The translations under genes were made by a program, and so were the position numbers. From Patiriisocius marinistellae (GTDB lineage: Bacteria; Bacteroidota; Bacteroidia; Flavobacteriales; Flavobacteriaceae): a stretch of 64,000 nucleotides of DNA. Positions 39,399 through 48,880 of this stretch are shown here, one piece after another. How positions within the stretch are numbered: the first letter of the stretch is position 1; the number at the start of each line of letters is the position of its first letter. The notes beneath the pieces are model-generated. The model was not told where the DNA came from. It did no database searches and worked only from the letters and a program-made list of their open reading frames with translations. Where the stretch lies: NCBI RefSeq assembly GCF_009014635.1, contig NZ_BKCF01000001.1:682001-746000 (forward strand), read 5' to 3'.

Positions 39399-42008
39399 AT
39401 GAAAAAAGCACTATTACTCATTGCTTGTTTAACCTTTGGTTTTATACAGGCACAAGACTATTCACAAATTATTAAATCTTACTTAGGAGTTAATCGCTCA
39501 CAATTAGGATTGCAGCCACAGGATATTGAGAATCTCAATGTAAACTCTCATAGTTTTTCAAAAAGTCTATCAGCTGAAAACGTTTATGTAACACAATTAA
39601 TTAACGGCATTCCTGTCGTAAATTCAATCTCTTCATTTGTTATAAAAGGAGGAGAAGTAAATTATGCAAAAGTAGGGTTTGTAGTTAATGCAAATCAAAA
39701 AGTTAATACTACTACAGCATCAATTTCTGCAAGTCAAGCTATTAATAGTGCGGCTTCAATACTTGGTGTGTCAAGCCCATCAGGTCTTCAGGTTCTTGAA
39801 ACAGTATCTTCAAATTCTTTCATTTTCAATAATGGATCTATATCTCAAGATAATATTCCTGTTAAATTAGTGTATGAATTAAACGAGAACAATACATTAA
39901 GACTAGCTTGGGATTTAAGTATTTATTATCTAGACGGTAGCCATTATTATAGTGTTCGAGTTGATGCTATTAGTGGAGATATTATTTCAAAAAATGACTG
40001 GGTTGTAAGTTGTACATTTGGTGAAAGACCTCACGATCATGTTAAAAAACAATCATTTTTAGGTGAAAGTGTTTTATTTGAATCAAATGCAATGGAAGTA
40101 ACTTCTGCTGGAGGAGCAGTATATAGAGTCTTTCCTTTGCCTACAGAAAGCCCTAATCATGGAACTGATCAATTAGTTAGTGACCCGGCAAATGCTGTGG
40201 CTTCTCCTTTTGGATGGCATGATAATGATGGTGTTGCTGGAGCAGAATTTACAATTACACGTGGTAATAATGTAATAGCAAGAGATGATATAGATGGAAA
40301 TAATACAGGAGGTCTTTCTCCTGATGGAGGTGCAACGTTAACGTTCGATTTTCCTTATCAATTTGATACAGCTCCAGTAAATATGTTAGATGCTGCAACG
40401 ACTAATTTATTCTACTGGAATAACATTATGCATGACGTTTGGTATCAATATGGCTTTGATGAAGCTAGTGGAAACTTCCAAGATAATAATTACGGAAACG
40501 GAGGAAACGGGAATGACTTCGTAGATGCACAAGCACAAGATGGAGGAGGTACAAATAATGCAAACTTTTCAACACCACCAGATGGCAATAATGGAAGAAT
40601 GCAAATGTTTTTATGGAGTCCAGCTGGTCCAGCTGGTGATCCTTTAACAATTAATAATGGACCTTTAATGGGGGATTACACAGGAGTGCCTGCTACATTT
40701 GGTGCACCACTTCCTGAGGATATCGCAATAACTACAGACTTAGCTCTTGTTGTGGATGACAATGCAGGGGCTTCAGTTGATGAAAATGATGCTTGTGACA
40801 TGATTACAAATGGAACAGACCTTGATGGAAAAATTGTTGTTATTAGAAGAGGTGAGTGTGAATTTGGATTCAAAATACTTGCCGCAGAAAATGAAGGAGC
40901 AGTTGCGGTGATTATGGTAAATAATGTTCCAGATGCACCAATTGCAATGGGGCCTGGAGATTTTGGAGATCAAGTTACAATACCTGGAATAATGGTAAGT
41001 CAAGCAGATGGTGATGCAATAATTGCGGCTCTTTTAAATGGTGATACAGTTAATGGATCATTAATTAATGCAGGACCTTACAATATAGATGGAGATTTAG
41101 ATAATGGAATTATTGCCCATGAATATGGTCACGGAATTTCAAATAGACTTACAGGTGGACCTAGTGCTGCAGGATGTTTAGGTAACGAGGAGCAAATGGG
41201 CGAAGGCTGGAGTGATTGGTTTGGACTAATGTTAACTATGCAATCAACAGATACTCGTACAGATATTAATGGTATTGGTACTTATGCAACAGGAGAACCA
41301 ACTGATGGTGGCGGAATTAGAGAAGCTCCTTATAGTACAGACTTTTCAATCAATGATTATACTTACGACGATATTAAAGGAAACGTATCTGTACCTCACG
41401 GTGTAGGGTTTGTATGGGCAACAATGCTTTGGGAAATGACTTGGGATTTAGTAGATGAATACGGTTTTGATGCAGATTTTTATAATGGAACAGGCGGTAA
41501 CAATATCGCAATGCAATTAGTAATTGACGGTTTAAAATTACAAGGTTGTAACCCTGGATACATTGATGGTAGAGATGCAATTCTTGAAGCAGACTTGATA
41601 GCAAATGGGGGAGCAAACCAGTGTTTGATATGGGGAGCTTTTGCTCGTAGAGGTCTTGGAGTAAGCGCGTCACAAGGGAGTTCAAATAACTTGTTTGATG
41701 GTACTGAAGCTTATGATGAACCTACAACACCAAACTGCTTACTTGCTAATGGCGACAGAGGATCAATCGATGATAACATCATCATTTTCCCTAACCCTTC
41801 AAATGGACAAGTTAATATTAGAGCGGTACAAAATGGTGGTGCAGCGGTTGCAACAATTTACGACATCAATGGTAGAAAAATGATAACTCAAGATATTGAT
41901 TTGACTAGCACGGCAACATTAAATGCAAGCTCATTAAGCACGGGAGTATATATTCTTACTATTAACGGAAGTGATTACACACACACAACTAAATTAATTA
42001 TTGAATAA
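39399..42008 (+). CDS. Secreted M36 (fungalysin-like) metallopeptidase with PA and T9SS domains
   Basis: The 869-residue protein has a signal peptide (MKKALLLIACLTFGFIQAQ) and an FTP/PepSY-like propeptide at about 20-210. The M36 catalytic domain follows, with YWNNIMHDVWYQYGFDE near 340-356 and the zinc motif HEYGHGISNRLTGG near 571-584; a downstream glutamate lies in EGWSDWFGLML. A protease-associated (PA) domain is inserted at about 435-555 (GKIVVIRRGECEFGFKIL). The C-terminal 75 residues (IFPNPSNGQVNIR to TTKLIIE) form a type A T9SS sorting domain. It should be a secreted protein-degrading enzyme for nutrient gain. Its C-terminus is followed by a strong terminator. Confidence 0.93.
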   Translation: MKKALLLIACLTFGFIQAQDYSQIIKSYLGVNRSQLGLQPQDIENLNVNSHSFSKSLSAENVYVTQLINGIPVVNSISSFVIKGGEVNYAKVGFVVNANQKVNTTTASISASQAINSAASILGVSSPSGLQVLETVSSNSFIFNNGSISQDNIPVKLVYELNENNTLRLAWDLSIYYLDGSHYYSVRVDAISGDIISKNDWVVSCTFGERPHDHVKKQSFLGESVLFESNAMEVTSAGGAVYRVFPLPTESPNHGTDQLVSDPANAVASPFGWHDNDGVAGAEFTITRGNNVIARDDIDGNNTGGLSPDGGATLTFDFPYQFDTAPVNMLDAATTNLFYWNNIMHDVWYQYGFDEASGNFQDNNYGNGGNGNDFVDAQAQDGGGTNNANFSTPPDGNNGRMQMFLWSPAGPAGDPLTINNGPLMGDYTGVPATFGAPLPEDIAITTDLALVVDDNAGASVDENDACDMITNGTDLDGKIVVIRRGECEFGFKILAAENEGAVAVIMVNNVPDAPIAMGPGDFGDQVTIPGIMVSQADGDAIIAALLNGDTVNGSLINAGPYNIDGDLDNGIIAHEYGHGISNRLTGGPSAAGCLGNEEQMGEGWSDWFGLMLTMQSTDTRTDINGIGTYATGEPTDGGGIREAPYSTDFSINDYTYDDIKGNVSVPHGVGFVWATMLWEMTWDLVDEYGFDADFYNGTGGNNIAMQLVIDGLKLQGCNPGYIDGRDAILEADLIANGGANQCLIWGAFARRGLGVSASQGSSNNLFDGTEAYDEPTTPNCLLANGDRGSIDDNIIIFPNPSNGQVNIRAVQNGGAAVATIYDINGRKMITQDIDLTSTATLNASSLSTGVYILTINGSDYTHTTKLIIE

Positions 42009-42036
42009 TAATTTGATAGTATTTTAATAAATATTA

Positions 42037-42068
42037 AAAACGAGATCACTTAGTGGTCTCGTTTTTTT
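42037..42068. terminator. Two-way terminator between M36 peptidase and dxs
   Basis: Stem AAACGAGATCAC / GTGGTCTCGTTT with one G-T pair and a 3-base loop, followed by seven T on the plus strand and preceded by A's for the minus strand. It serves both convergent genes. Confidence 0.85.
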
Positions 42069-43851
42069 ATTTTAAATATTTTAAAATGGTTTCTTTAATT
42101 TTCTCTTCGGAAATTCCAGTTAAATGGTATAACTCTTCGACAGTACCATGTTGCGGAAATGAATCAGGAATTCCTAAAATTTCAAAAGTGTTTTTAAAAT
42201 GAAATTTTGCTGCAAACTCTAATATTGCACTACCAAAACCTCCAGAAACAACACCGTCTTCAATAGTTATAATAACTTGATATTTTTTTAAAATTTCAGA
42301 AAGAAGCACTTCATCCATCGGTTTGATAAAACGTATGTCGTATAACCCTATAGTATCTTGATTGGTTGTTTTTTTAATTGAGGCAATCGCTTTTTGTGCA
42401 TTTAATGCCATTGTGCCAACCGTTAAAATCGCAATAGTTTTTCCAGATTTGAGTTGAATTCCTTTTCCTATTTTGATTGATTTAAATGGCTTTATCCAGT
42501 CTTTGATCTCTCCTCTACCGCGAGGATAGCGTATTGCAATTGGAGTATCAAGTCCTTGTTGCGCTGTAAATAATATATTGCGAAGTTCTATAGCATTGCG
42601 CGGCGCAAAAATGATGAGATTAGGAATGCACCTCAAATAGGCAATGTCAAAAATACCATGATGGGTTGCACCATCTTCACCTACAATGCCAGCTCTGTCT
42701 AAACAAAAAATGACGGGTAGCTTCTGCAAACAAACATCATGTATTACTTGGTCATAAGCACGTTGTAAAAAGGTGGAATAAATATTGCAAAAAACTTGAA
42801 ATCCTTGAGTTGCCAATCCTGCTGCAAATGTTACAGCATGTTGTTCGGCAATACCAACATCAAAAGCTCTTTCAGGAAAAGCTTCCATCATATATTTAAG
42901 AGAGCTTCCTGTAGGCATAGCAGGAGTGATGCCTATTATTTTGTCATTTTGAGATGCAAGCTCCACGATGGTTTTTCCAAATATATCTTGAAATTTTGGA
43001 GGTAAGACTTCGGTTGATTTAGGATATACCTCACCAGTTTTGGCGTCAAATTTACCTGGAGCATGGTATTTTACTTGATCTTCTTCTGCTTGACGCAATC
43101 CTTTACCTTTTTTAGTAATAACGTGAAGTAACTTGGGGCCTTTTATGTTTTTAAGCCGGCTCATTTCAGAAATTAAAACATCTAAATCATGACCATCAAT
43201 TGGTCCAGAATATTCAAAATTTAATGCTTCAAAAATATTGTCAGTTTCAGGAGCGCCATCTAGGGTAACTTTAGAAAAATACTGTTTGAGGGCACCCACA
43301 CTTGGATCTATCCCAATGGCATTATCATTTAAAATAACTAATAGGTTGGTATTTGTAATTCCGGCATGATTAAGTGCTTCCATTGCCATCCCACTGGCGA
43401 TGGAAGCATCGCCAATGACTGCGACATGTTGTTTTTTTATATCTCCAGTAAGTTGTGATGCAATAGCCATTCCTAGTGCTGCAGAAATAGACGTACTACT
43501 ATGCCCTGTCCCAAAGGTGTCGTATTCACTTTCGTCCATTTTAGGGAATCCGCTAATGCCGTTGAGGCTACGATTAGTTTCAAAAACTTCACGGCGTCCT
43601 GTCAAAATTTTATGTCCATATGCTTGATGTCCTACATCCCAAACAACTAAATCTACGGGGGTATTAAACACATAATGAAGCGCTATTGTAAGTTCGGCAA
43701 CTCCCAGACTTGCGCCTAGATGACCTTCCTTTGTGGCGACAGCATGAATTATAAAATCACGTAATTCTTGAGCAACTTGGGGTAGTTGACTTGGATCAAG
43801 TTTCCTTAAATCTGCAGGAATATCAATAGTATGTAAAAGTGTTTTTTGCAC
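42067..43851 (-). CDS. dxs: 1-deoxy-D-xylulose-5-phosphate synthase
   Basis: This 594-residue TPP enzyme makes DXP from pyruvate and glyceraldehyde 3-phosphate, the first step of the MEP isoprenoid route. Motifs are GHLGASLGVAELT (about 43-55), VWDVGHQAYGHKI (about 69-81), the TPP/Mg motif GDASIASGMAMEALNHAG with LNDN after it, and the pyrimidine-domain FDVGIAEQHAVTFAAG near 330-345. It starts at GTG (43851) and no ATG fits the conserved N-terminus. It is slightly shorter than the E. coli enzyme, as usual in Bacteroidota. It is divergent from tadA. Confidence 0.96.
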   Translation of the reverse strand: MQKTLLHTIDIPADLRKLDPSQLPQVAQELRDFIIHAVATKEGHLGASLGVAELTIALHYVFNTPVDLVVWDVGHQAYGHKILTGRREVFETNRSLNGISGFPKMDESEYDTFGTGHSSTSISAALGMAIASQLTGDIKKQHVAVIGDASIASGMAMEALNHAGITNTNLLVILNDNAIGIDPSVGALKQYFSKVTLDGAPETDNIFEALNFEYSGPIDGHDLDVLISEMSRLKNIKGPKLLHVITKKGKGLRQAEEDQVKYHAPGKFDAKTGEVYPKSTEVLPPKFQDIFGKTIVELASQNDKIIGITPAMPTGSSLKYMMEAFPERAFDVGIAEQHAVTFAAGLATQGFQVFCNIYSTFLQRAYDQVIHDVCLQKLPVIFCLDRAGIVGEDGATHHGIFDIAYLRCIPNLIIFAPRNAIELRNILFTAQQGLDTPIAIRYPRGRGEIKDWIKPFKSIKIGKGIQLKSGKTIAILTVGTMALNAQKAIASIKKTTNQDTIGLYDIRFIKPMDEVLLSEILKKYQVIITIEDGVVSGGFGSAILEFAAKFHFKNTFEILGIPDSFPQHGTVEELYHLTGISEEKIKETILKYLK

Positions 43852-43952
43852 AAAACAAAGATAGTATTATTACGGCTTGTAACAATTTCAGTAATTTTGT
43901 AATTAAGCTGAAATTTCAGAAAAGAAAATAATACAATTTCATTATACTTAAG

Positions 43953-44402
43953 ATGATTGAACCATACGACGATGCATATTTTATGAAACGTGCTATGCAA
44001 GAAGCAGAGGCCGCCTACGAAAAAGGCGAAATACCAATAGGGGCTGTGATTGTGGTAAAAAATCAAATTATAGCACGCGCGCACAATCTTACTGAAACCT
44101 TGAATGATGTTACGGCTCACGCAGAAATGCAAGCGATTACTGCAGCAGCAAATTACTTGGGTGGAAAGTATTTAAAGGATTGTACGTTATATGTGACAAT
44201 TGAGCCTTGTCAAATGTGTGGGGGAGCGTTGTACTGGAGTCAAATTTCAAAAATTATTTATGGAGCTAGGGATGAACAACGTGGTTGTATTGCAATGGAT
44301 ACAAAGTTACATCCTAAAACCGTTTTGAAAGGTGGCATTTTAGCTGATGAGGCTTCTACGCTATTAAAACGATTTTTTATAGAGAAGAGAAATTTGAATT
44401 AA
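43953..44402 (+). CDS. tadA: tRNA-specific adenosine deaminase
   Basis: The 149-residue protein is a zinc-dependent nucleoside deaminase that makes inosine at tRNA-Arg position 34. The zinc site is in TAHAEMQAI (about 54-62, with the catalytic Glu) and EPCQMCGGALYWS (about 86-98). The N-terminal MKRAMQEAEAAYEKGEIPIGAVIV is typical of TadA, distinguishing it from the dCMP deaminase at 19340. It ends before a terminator shared with the cold-shock gene. Confidence 0.93.
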   Translation: MIEPYDDAYFMKRAMQEAEAAYEKGEIPIGAVIVVKNQIIARAHNLTETLNDVTAHAEMQAITAAANYLGGKYLKDCTLYVTIEPCQMCGGALYWSQISKIIYGARDEQRGCIAMDTKLHPKTVLKGGILADEASTLLKRFFIEKRNLN

Positions 44403-44408
44403 CTAAAA

Positions 44409-44442
44409 AAAAATCCCATTAGCAGTGGCTAGTGGGATTTTT
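44409..44442. terminator. Terminator between tadA and cold-shock gene
   Basis: Arms AAAATCCCATTAG and CTAGTGGGATTTT, with one T-G pair and a 6-base loop, plus flanking A and T runs. It serves both convergent genes. Confidence 0.85.
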
Positions 44443-44469
44443 ATAATCAATTGAAAAATATATCTTTTC

Positions 44470-44661
44470 TTAGATAACACGTACTTGACCTGCTACCATA
44501 CCTTTTCTTCCTTCTTCTTCAACATATTCTACTTTGTCACCTTCATTAACGGTTTCACCATTAAGACCTGTAACGTGTAAGAAAATGTCTTTTCCAGTCT
44601 CATCATTAGTGATAAAACCGAAACCTTTTGATTCGTTGAAAAACTTTACTGTTCCTTCCAT
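44470..44661 (-). CDS. Cold-shock domain protein (CspA family)
   Basis: This 63-residue single-domain protein has the nucleic-acid motifs KGFGFI (RNP1, 12-17) and DIFLHV (RNP2, about 25-30). It binds RNA or single-stranded DNA and acts as an RNA chaperone. The length is typical of Bacteroidota CspA-like proteins. Its promoter element TACATTTGC lies 27 bases before the ATG, so the 5' leader is short, unlike the long thermosensing leader of E. coli cspA. Confidence 0.96.
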   Translation of the reverse strand: MEGTVKFFNESKGFGFITNDETGKDIFLHVTGLNGETVNEGDKVEYVEEEGRKGMVAGQVRVI

Positions 44662-44687
44662 TGTAATATAAATAAATTAATAATAAG

Positions 44688-44696
44688 GCAAATGTA
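44688..44696 (-). promoter_or_regulatory. -7 promoter element of the cold-shock gene
   Basis: TACATTTGC on the minus strand matches TAnnTTTG exactly. No clear TTTG box is seen at the -33 position. Confidence 0.65.
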
Positions 44697-44753
44697 GTCA
44701 AAAATTGATGCGTAATGTTAACTAAATATCAATTTTTTGTAAGGATAATACAT

Positions 44754-44999
44754 CTATAACTTATTATTATCAGTGTATTTGCGCATTTTTTCTATATTTT
44801 CTTTATTGAGCATATAATCTTGTACATTTTTCCCTTTCCATCGATGATATACAAATGTGGGCATCCATACAAAGAAAAGTATTACTACCGCAAGACCGAT
44901 AAATAAGTCTCCAGTGGTTGGGTCGTTAGCTTTTGAGATGACTCCAAAAATTGCCATTCCTACAGCTGCAAAAAATAGTATATATAAAGTAATTTTCAT
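44754..44999 (-). CDS. Hypothetical small membrane protein (81 residues)
   Basis: From the ATG at 44999 (MKITLYILFFAAVG) the product has two hydrophobic helices (about 3-22 and 32-52) and a basic, charged C-terminal tail of about 30 residues (YHRWKGKNVQDYMLNKENIE). An upstream TTG extends the frame by three residues but is less likely. This fits a widespread family of unnamed two-helix proteins in Flavobacteriaceae. It lies 84 bases before clc on the map, with the same strand, so clc transcription may run into it. Confidence 0.7.
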   Translation of the reverse strand: MKITLYILFFAAVGMAIFGVISKANDPTTGDLFIGLAVVILFFVWMPTFVYHRWKGKNVQDYMLNKENIEKMRKYTDNNKL

Positions 45000-45082
45000 T
45001 TTAATCAATTGTTTTGCAAAGTTAGGATTTCTATAAAATTAAAAAATTTGTTTGTAGATGATAATTTAAATCTTTAGAATAA

Positions 45083-46891
45083 TTATGCCCCTGAAAAGTC
45101 TATCAACTTTTTTCTATATGCAGTGAGTAGCTTTGATTTTGATACAAAACCGTGATATTCTCCCTCATAAATAACGGGTAAATTCCACGCATTACTAGTT
45201 TCAAACTTTTTCATAATTTCTTCCATGGTGTCTTTTTTATAGAATATCATGGCAGGTGCGTTTTCAAGCAAGTCGCTTGCGGTTATTTTATCGTATAGCT
45301 TTTGATCAAACATTATTTTCCTTAGATCGTTGAGTAATATTATGCCTAAAAATTTATTTTGAGCATCTACTACGGGATAGATGTTTCTGTTTGATTTTGC
45401 TACTGCTTCGCTCAAAATTTCACCTAGTTTCATTTCTGGAGTTATTGCTATAAAATTAGTTTCAATAATTCTGTCAAGGTTCATTAATAAAAGCGCATTT
45501 TTGTCTTTGTTGTAGGTCAATAAATCTCCTCTTTTTGCAAGTTCTTGTGTATATATATTATGTTCGAGTAAATTTTTAGTAATAAGAAATGACATAGCCA
45601 CCGTTATCATTAATGGAATAAATAATTCATAACCCCCGGTAATTTCAGCAATAAGAAAAATAGCAGTTAGTGGCGCGTGTATTACTCCGGCAATTAAACC
45701 TGCCATGCCTATGAGCGTGAAATTAGCTTCGGACACATGAAATCCTAACCCAATATTGTTGATCATCTTTGCGATAGCATTTCCTAGCGCACTTCCCATT
45801 ACCATTGTAGGAATAATTACTCCACCTACACCTCCTGCGGTAAATGTGATAGTCATTGCAATTGTCTTAAAAATAGAGATGCCAATTAATAGTACTATTA
45901 CCATCCATATGTTGTCTATATAATCATCAAAAGGGGTAGCGCCAATTGCCTCTAAGGTGTGATCCTCTAATAAATTTGTAATAAAACTTAAACCCTCTCC
46001 GTAAAGTGGTGGAATAAAATATAGCATTACTCCAATTGCAAGCCCTCCTATTATTAATCGTAAAAATTTTGTTTTTAATTTTTCGAAAAACGCATAGATA
46101 GCGAAATATACTTTTGTAAAATAAAGAGATGCCAAGCCTGTGCCTATTCCTAAAATAATATAAAAGAGTGTATCTTTTAAATAGAATTTTTCTGAAACAG
46201 TAAAGTTAAAAAGCACTTCATCTCCCAAAAAGAAATAGGATGTCAAAACTGATGAAATTGACGCGATTAACAGTGGAAGTAAAGAAGCAAATGTCAGGTC
46301 TAAACTAAAGACCTCAATAGCAAATACTACTGCGGCAATAGGTGATTTAAACATAGATGCCATTGCCCCAGCGGTAGCACATGCAATTAATAAAGTTCTT
46401 GTTTTTTTATCAACTCTAAGAAGACTACCTAAATTAGAACTCAACGCAGAGCCTGATGTTATTGCAGGGCCTAATAATCCTACTGATCCGCCAAAACCCA
46501 CCGTTAGTGGTGCTAAAATTAATGGGTGATAAATAAGTCTAAACGATATTAAACCTTTCTGCCTCAATAAAGAATATAATAAGGATGGGATAGACCTTTT
46601 TATAAACGAAGGAATTGAGGGTTTTAATTCCTTTCGAAAAACATATTTTTTTAAGAGATATACTAACAACAAACCAACTACCGGAAGTATAAAATACAAG
46701 TGGTAATCTGTAAAAACAATTCCTTTCTCTAAAAGTGAATGTATAGTAAAAGTTATGTTTTTAAGAATCAGTGTAACAATACCTGCTAATAGGCCTACTA
46801 TAAAACTTAAAACCAATACAAAATCCTTTTGAGGAATGTATTTGTGTCTCCAGGTTGAAAACCAAGAAAAAGTTGATTTAGACTTTGGCAT
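45083..46891 (-). CDS. ClC-family chloride channel/transporter with CBS domains, gating glutamate replaced
   Basis: A 602-residue membrane protein with the ClC core at about 22-455 and two CBS domains at about 470-595 (TNFIAITPEMKLGEI; DLLENAPAMIFYKKD). Usual landmarks are present, such as GGVGGVIIPTMVMGSALG (about 355-372) and the MFKSPIAAVVFAIEV segment (about 179-193). In the selectivity loop the sequence is GSVGLLGPAI (135-144). The family normally has Glu in the second position before Gly/Ala-Pro (GREGP or GLEAP), and here it is Leu140. That Glu is the external gate and proton-coupling residue, so this protein may be an uncoupled or constitutively open channel. Confidence 0.92.
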   Translation of the reverse strand: MPKSKSTFSWFSTWRHKYIPQKDFVLVLSFIVGLLAGIVTLILKNITFTIHSLLEKGIVFTDYHLYFILPVVGLLLVYLLKKYVFRKELKPSIPSFIKRSIPSLLYSLLRQKGLISFRLIYHPLILAPLTVGFGGSVGLLGPAITSGSALSSNLGSLLRVDKKTRTLLIACATAGAMASMFKSPIAAVVFAIEVFSLDLTFASLLPLLIASISSVLTSYFFLGDEVLFNFTVSEKFYLKDTLFYIILGIGTGLASLYFTKVYFAIYAFFEKLKTKFLRLIIGGLAIGVMLYFIPPLYGEGLSFITNLLEDHTLEAIGATPFDDYIDNIWMVIVLLIGISIFKTIAMTITFTAGGVGGVIIPTMVMGSALGNAIAKMINNIGLGFHVSEANFTLIGMAGLIAGVIHAPLTAIFLIAEITGGYELFIPLMITVAMSFLITKNLLEHNIYTQELAKRGDLLTYNKDKNALLLMNLDRIIETNFIAITPEMKLGEILSEAVAKSNRNIYPVVDAQNKFLGIILLNDLRKIMFDQKLYDKITASDLLENAPAMIFYKKDTMEEIMKKFETSNAWNLPVIYEGEYHGFVSKSKLLTAYRKKLIDFSGA

Positions 46892-46938
46892 CTTATAAAG
46901 ATAGCATTAAAAAATACACATTATAGAGCGGCTAAATG

Positions 46939-48699
46939 TTAGTCGTTTTTTTTCAAATTAAGCTGCAAGTTTAATTCGTTTAATTGTTCTTGGTCAAGTG
47001 GGGCAGGTGCATCAATCATAACATCACGACCACGATTGTTTTTAGGGAATGCAATAAAATCTCTAATGGTTTCTTGTCCTCCTAAAATAGATACAAGCCT
47101 ATCAAGACCAAAGGCAAGGCCACCATGTGGTGGTGCTCCATATTCAAAAGCATCCATCAAGAAGCCAAATTGTGCTCTAGCCTCTTCATCGCTAAACCCA
47201 AGATGCTTTAACATTATCGCTTGTGTTGCTTTATCATGGATACGAATAGAACCTCCACCTATCTCGTTTCCGTTAAGAACAAGATCATAGGCATTTGCTT
47301 TAACATCACCAGGATTGGTGTCAAGTAATTCAATTTGCCCTGGTTTTGGAGAAGTAAATGGGTGATGCATTGCATGATAATGTCCTGTCTCTTCATCAAG
47401 TTCTAACAATGGGAAATCTATCACCCAGAGAGGTGCAAACTCTTTAGGATTTCTTAGCCCTAATCTTTCTGCAAGCTCCATACGTAAAGCGCTCAATTGT
47501 GCTCTTACTTTATTTGTGTCTCCAGAAAGGATACAAATTAAATCACCAGTTTTAGCACCAGTAACTTCTGCCCATTTTGCAAGGTCATCTTGGTCATAAA
47601 ATTTGTCGACAGAAGATTTAAACGAGCCATCATCGTTACAACGAGAATAAACCATTCCAAGCGCCCCCACTTGTGGTCGCTTTACCCAATCTATAAGTTT
47701 GTCTATTTCTTTTCTTGTGTAGCTGTTTCCGCCAGGAACTGCAATACCCACAACAAGTTCTGCATTATTAAAAACGCCAAAATCCTTGTGTTGCGCAACA
47801 GCGTTCAACTCGCCAAATTCCATCCCAAAACGAATGTCTGGTTTATCGTTTCCGTATTTTGCCATAGCATCATCATATTGCATTCTAGGAAAATCGCCTA
47901 TTTCAACACCATTTATTTCTTTCAATAGGTGTCGCGTCAAACCTTCAAACATATTTAAAATGTCTTCTTGTTCAATAAAAGCCATTTCGCAATCAATTTG
48001 TGTAAATTCTGGCTGACGATCGGCACGTAAATCTTCGTCTCTAAAGCATTTTACTATTTGAAAATATTTGTCTAAGCCACCCACCATTAGCAATTGCTTA
48101 AATGTTTGTGGCGACTGCGGAAGGGCATAAAATTGACCTTCGTTCATTCTTGAAGGAACAACAAAATCTCGTGCTCCCTCAGGAGTAGATTTAATTAAAT
48201 ATGGGGTTTCAACATCAACAAACCCTTCGGCTGAAAGGTAATTACGTACCGCCATCGATACTTTATGTCTAAAAATAAGGTTTTCACGTACTGGATTTCG
48301 GCGTATATCTAAGTAGCGATACTTCATTCTCAAATCTTCTCCACCATCTGTTTCGTCTTCAATGGTAAATGGAGGCGTTAATGATTTATTAAGAATAATA
48401 ACTTCGGAAACGAGGATTTCAATATCACCCGTCGCCATGTTTGAGTTTTTAGATTCTCGTTCAATAACTTTCCCTTTTACTTGAACTACAAATTCTCTTC
48501 CCAAATGTGCAGCCTGTTCCATCATTTTTTTTGGAGTACGCTCTTCATCAAATACTAGTTGAGTTATGCCGTATCGATCACGTAAATCTGCCCAAATAAT
48601 AAAACCTTTATCGCGAGATTTTTGAATCCATCCTGAGAGTGTTACTTCTTGACCTATATGTGAGGCGCGTAATTCGCCATTGGTATGCGTTCTGTACAT
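46939..48699 (-). CDS. aspS: Aspartyl-tRNA synthetase
   Basis: This 586-residue class II synthetase shows the N-terminal OB-fold anticodon-binding domain (about 1-105; [21 protein letters not shown] split at 21-41). The catalytic core follows: motif 2 [19 protein letters not shown] (about 217-235) and motif 3 [14 protein letters not shown] (about 531-544). A GAD insertion lies at about 290-400. The bacterial-type length and insertion are intact. It is transcribed alone on the minus strand, 47 bases before clc. Confidence 0.97.
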   Translation of the reverse strand: MYRTHTNGELRASHIGQEVTLSGWIQKSRDKGFIIWADLRDRYGITQLVFDEERTPKKMMEQAAHLGREFVVQVKGKVIERESKNSNMATGDIEILVSEVIILNKSLTPPFTIEDETDGGEDLRMKYRYLDIRRNPVRENLIFRHKVSMAVRNYLSAEGFVDVETPYLIKSTPEGARDFVVPSRMNEGQFYALPQSPQTFKQLLMVGGLDKYFQIVKCFRDEDLRADRQPEFTQIDCEMAFIEQEDILNMFEGLTRHLLKEINGVEIGDFPRMQYDDAMAKYGNDKPDIRFGMEFGELNAVAQHKDFGVFNNAELVVGIAVPGGNSYTRKEIDKLIDWVKRPQVGALGMVYSRCNDDGSFKSSVDKFYDQDDLAKWAEVTGAKTGDLICILSGDTNKVRAQLSALRMELAERLGLRNPKEFAPLWVIDFPLLELDEETGHYHAMHHPFTSPKPGQIELLDTNPGDVKANAYDLVLNGNEIGGGSIRIHDKATQAIMLKHLGFSDEEARAQFGFLMDAFEYGAPPHGGLAFGLDRLVSILGGQETIRDFIAFPKNNRGRDVMIDAPAPLDQEQLNELNLQLNLKKND

Positions 48700-48845
48700 G
48701 ATTTAGAAAATTTCAGCAAAAATAACAAGATATAGTTAGGTTGATAACTAATTTTTAGTAAAAGATAATATGTTGGAAATAAGTGTTATTGATAGAATTT
48801 TAATAAAAAGCTTGAGATTTTAACAATAATCGAATAATTCTTTGT

Positions 48846-48853
48846 TAGCTTTG
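48846..48853 (+). promoter_or_regulatory. -7 promoter element of the SusC-SusD pair
   Basis: TAGCTTTG is an exact TAnnTTTG match, 27 bases before the susC-like start. Confidence 0.6.
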
Positions 48854-48880
48854 ATTAATTAATAACAAATCTTTAGTATT

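Noticed and set aside
41374-41685. Minus-strand frame of 103 codons in the M36 protease gene
   Set aside because: Antisense to conserved protease coding sequence; Leu/His-rich composition typical of a shadow frame.
47590-47928. Plus-strand frame of 112 codons inside aspS
   Set aside because: It is wholly antisense to a well-conserved aspartyl-tRNA synthetase and has no homology features.
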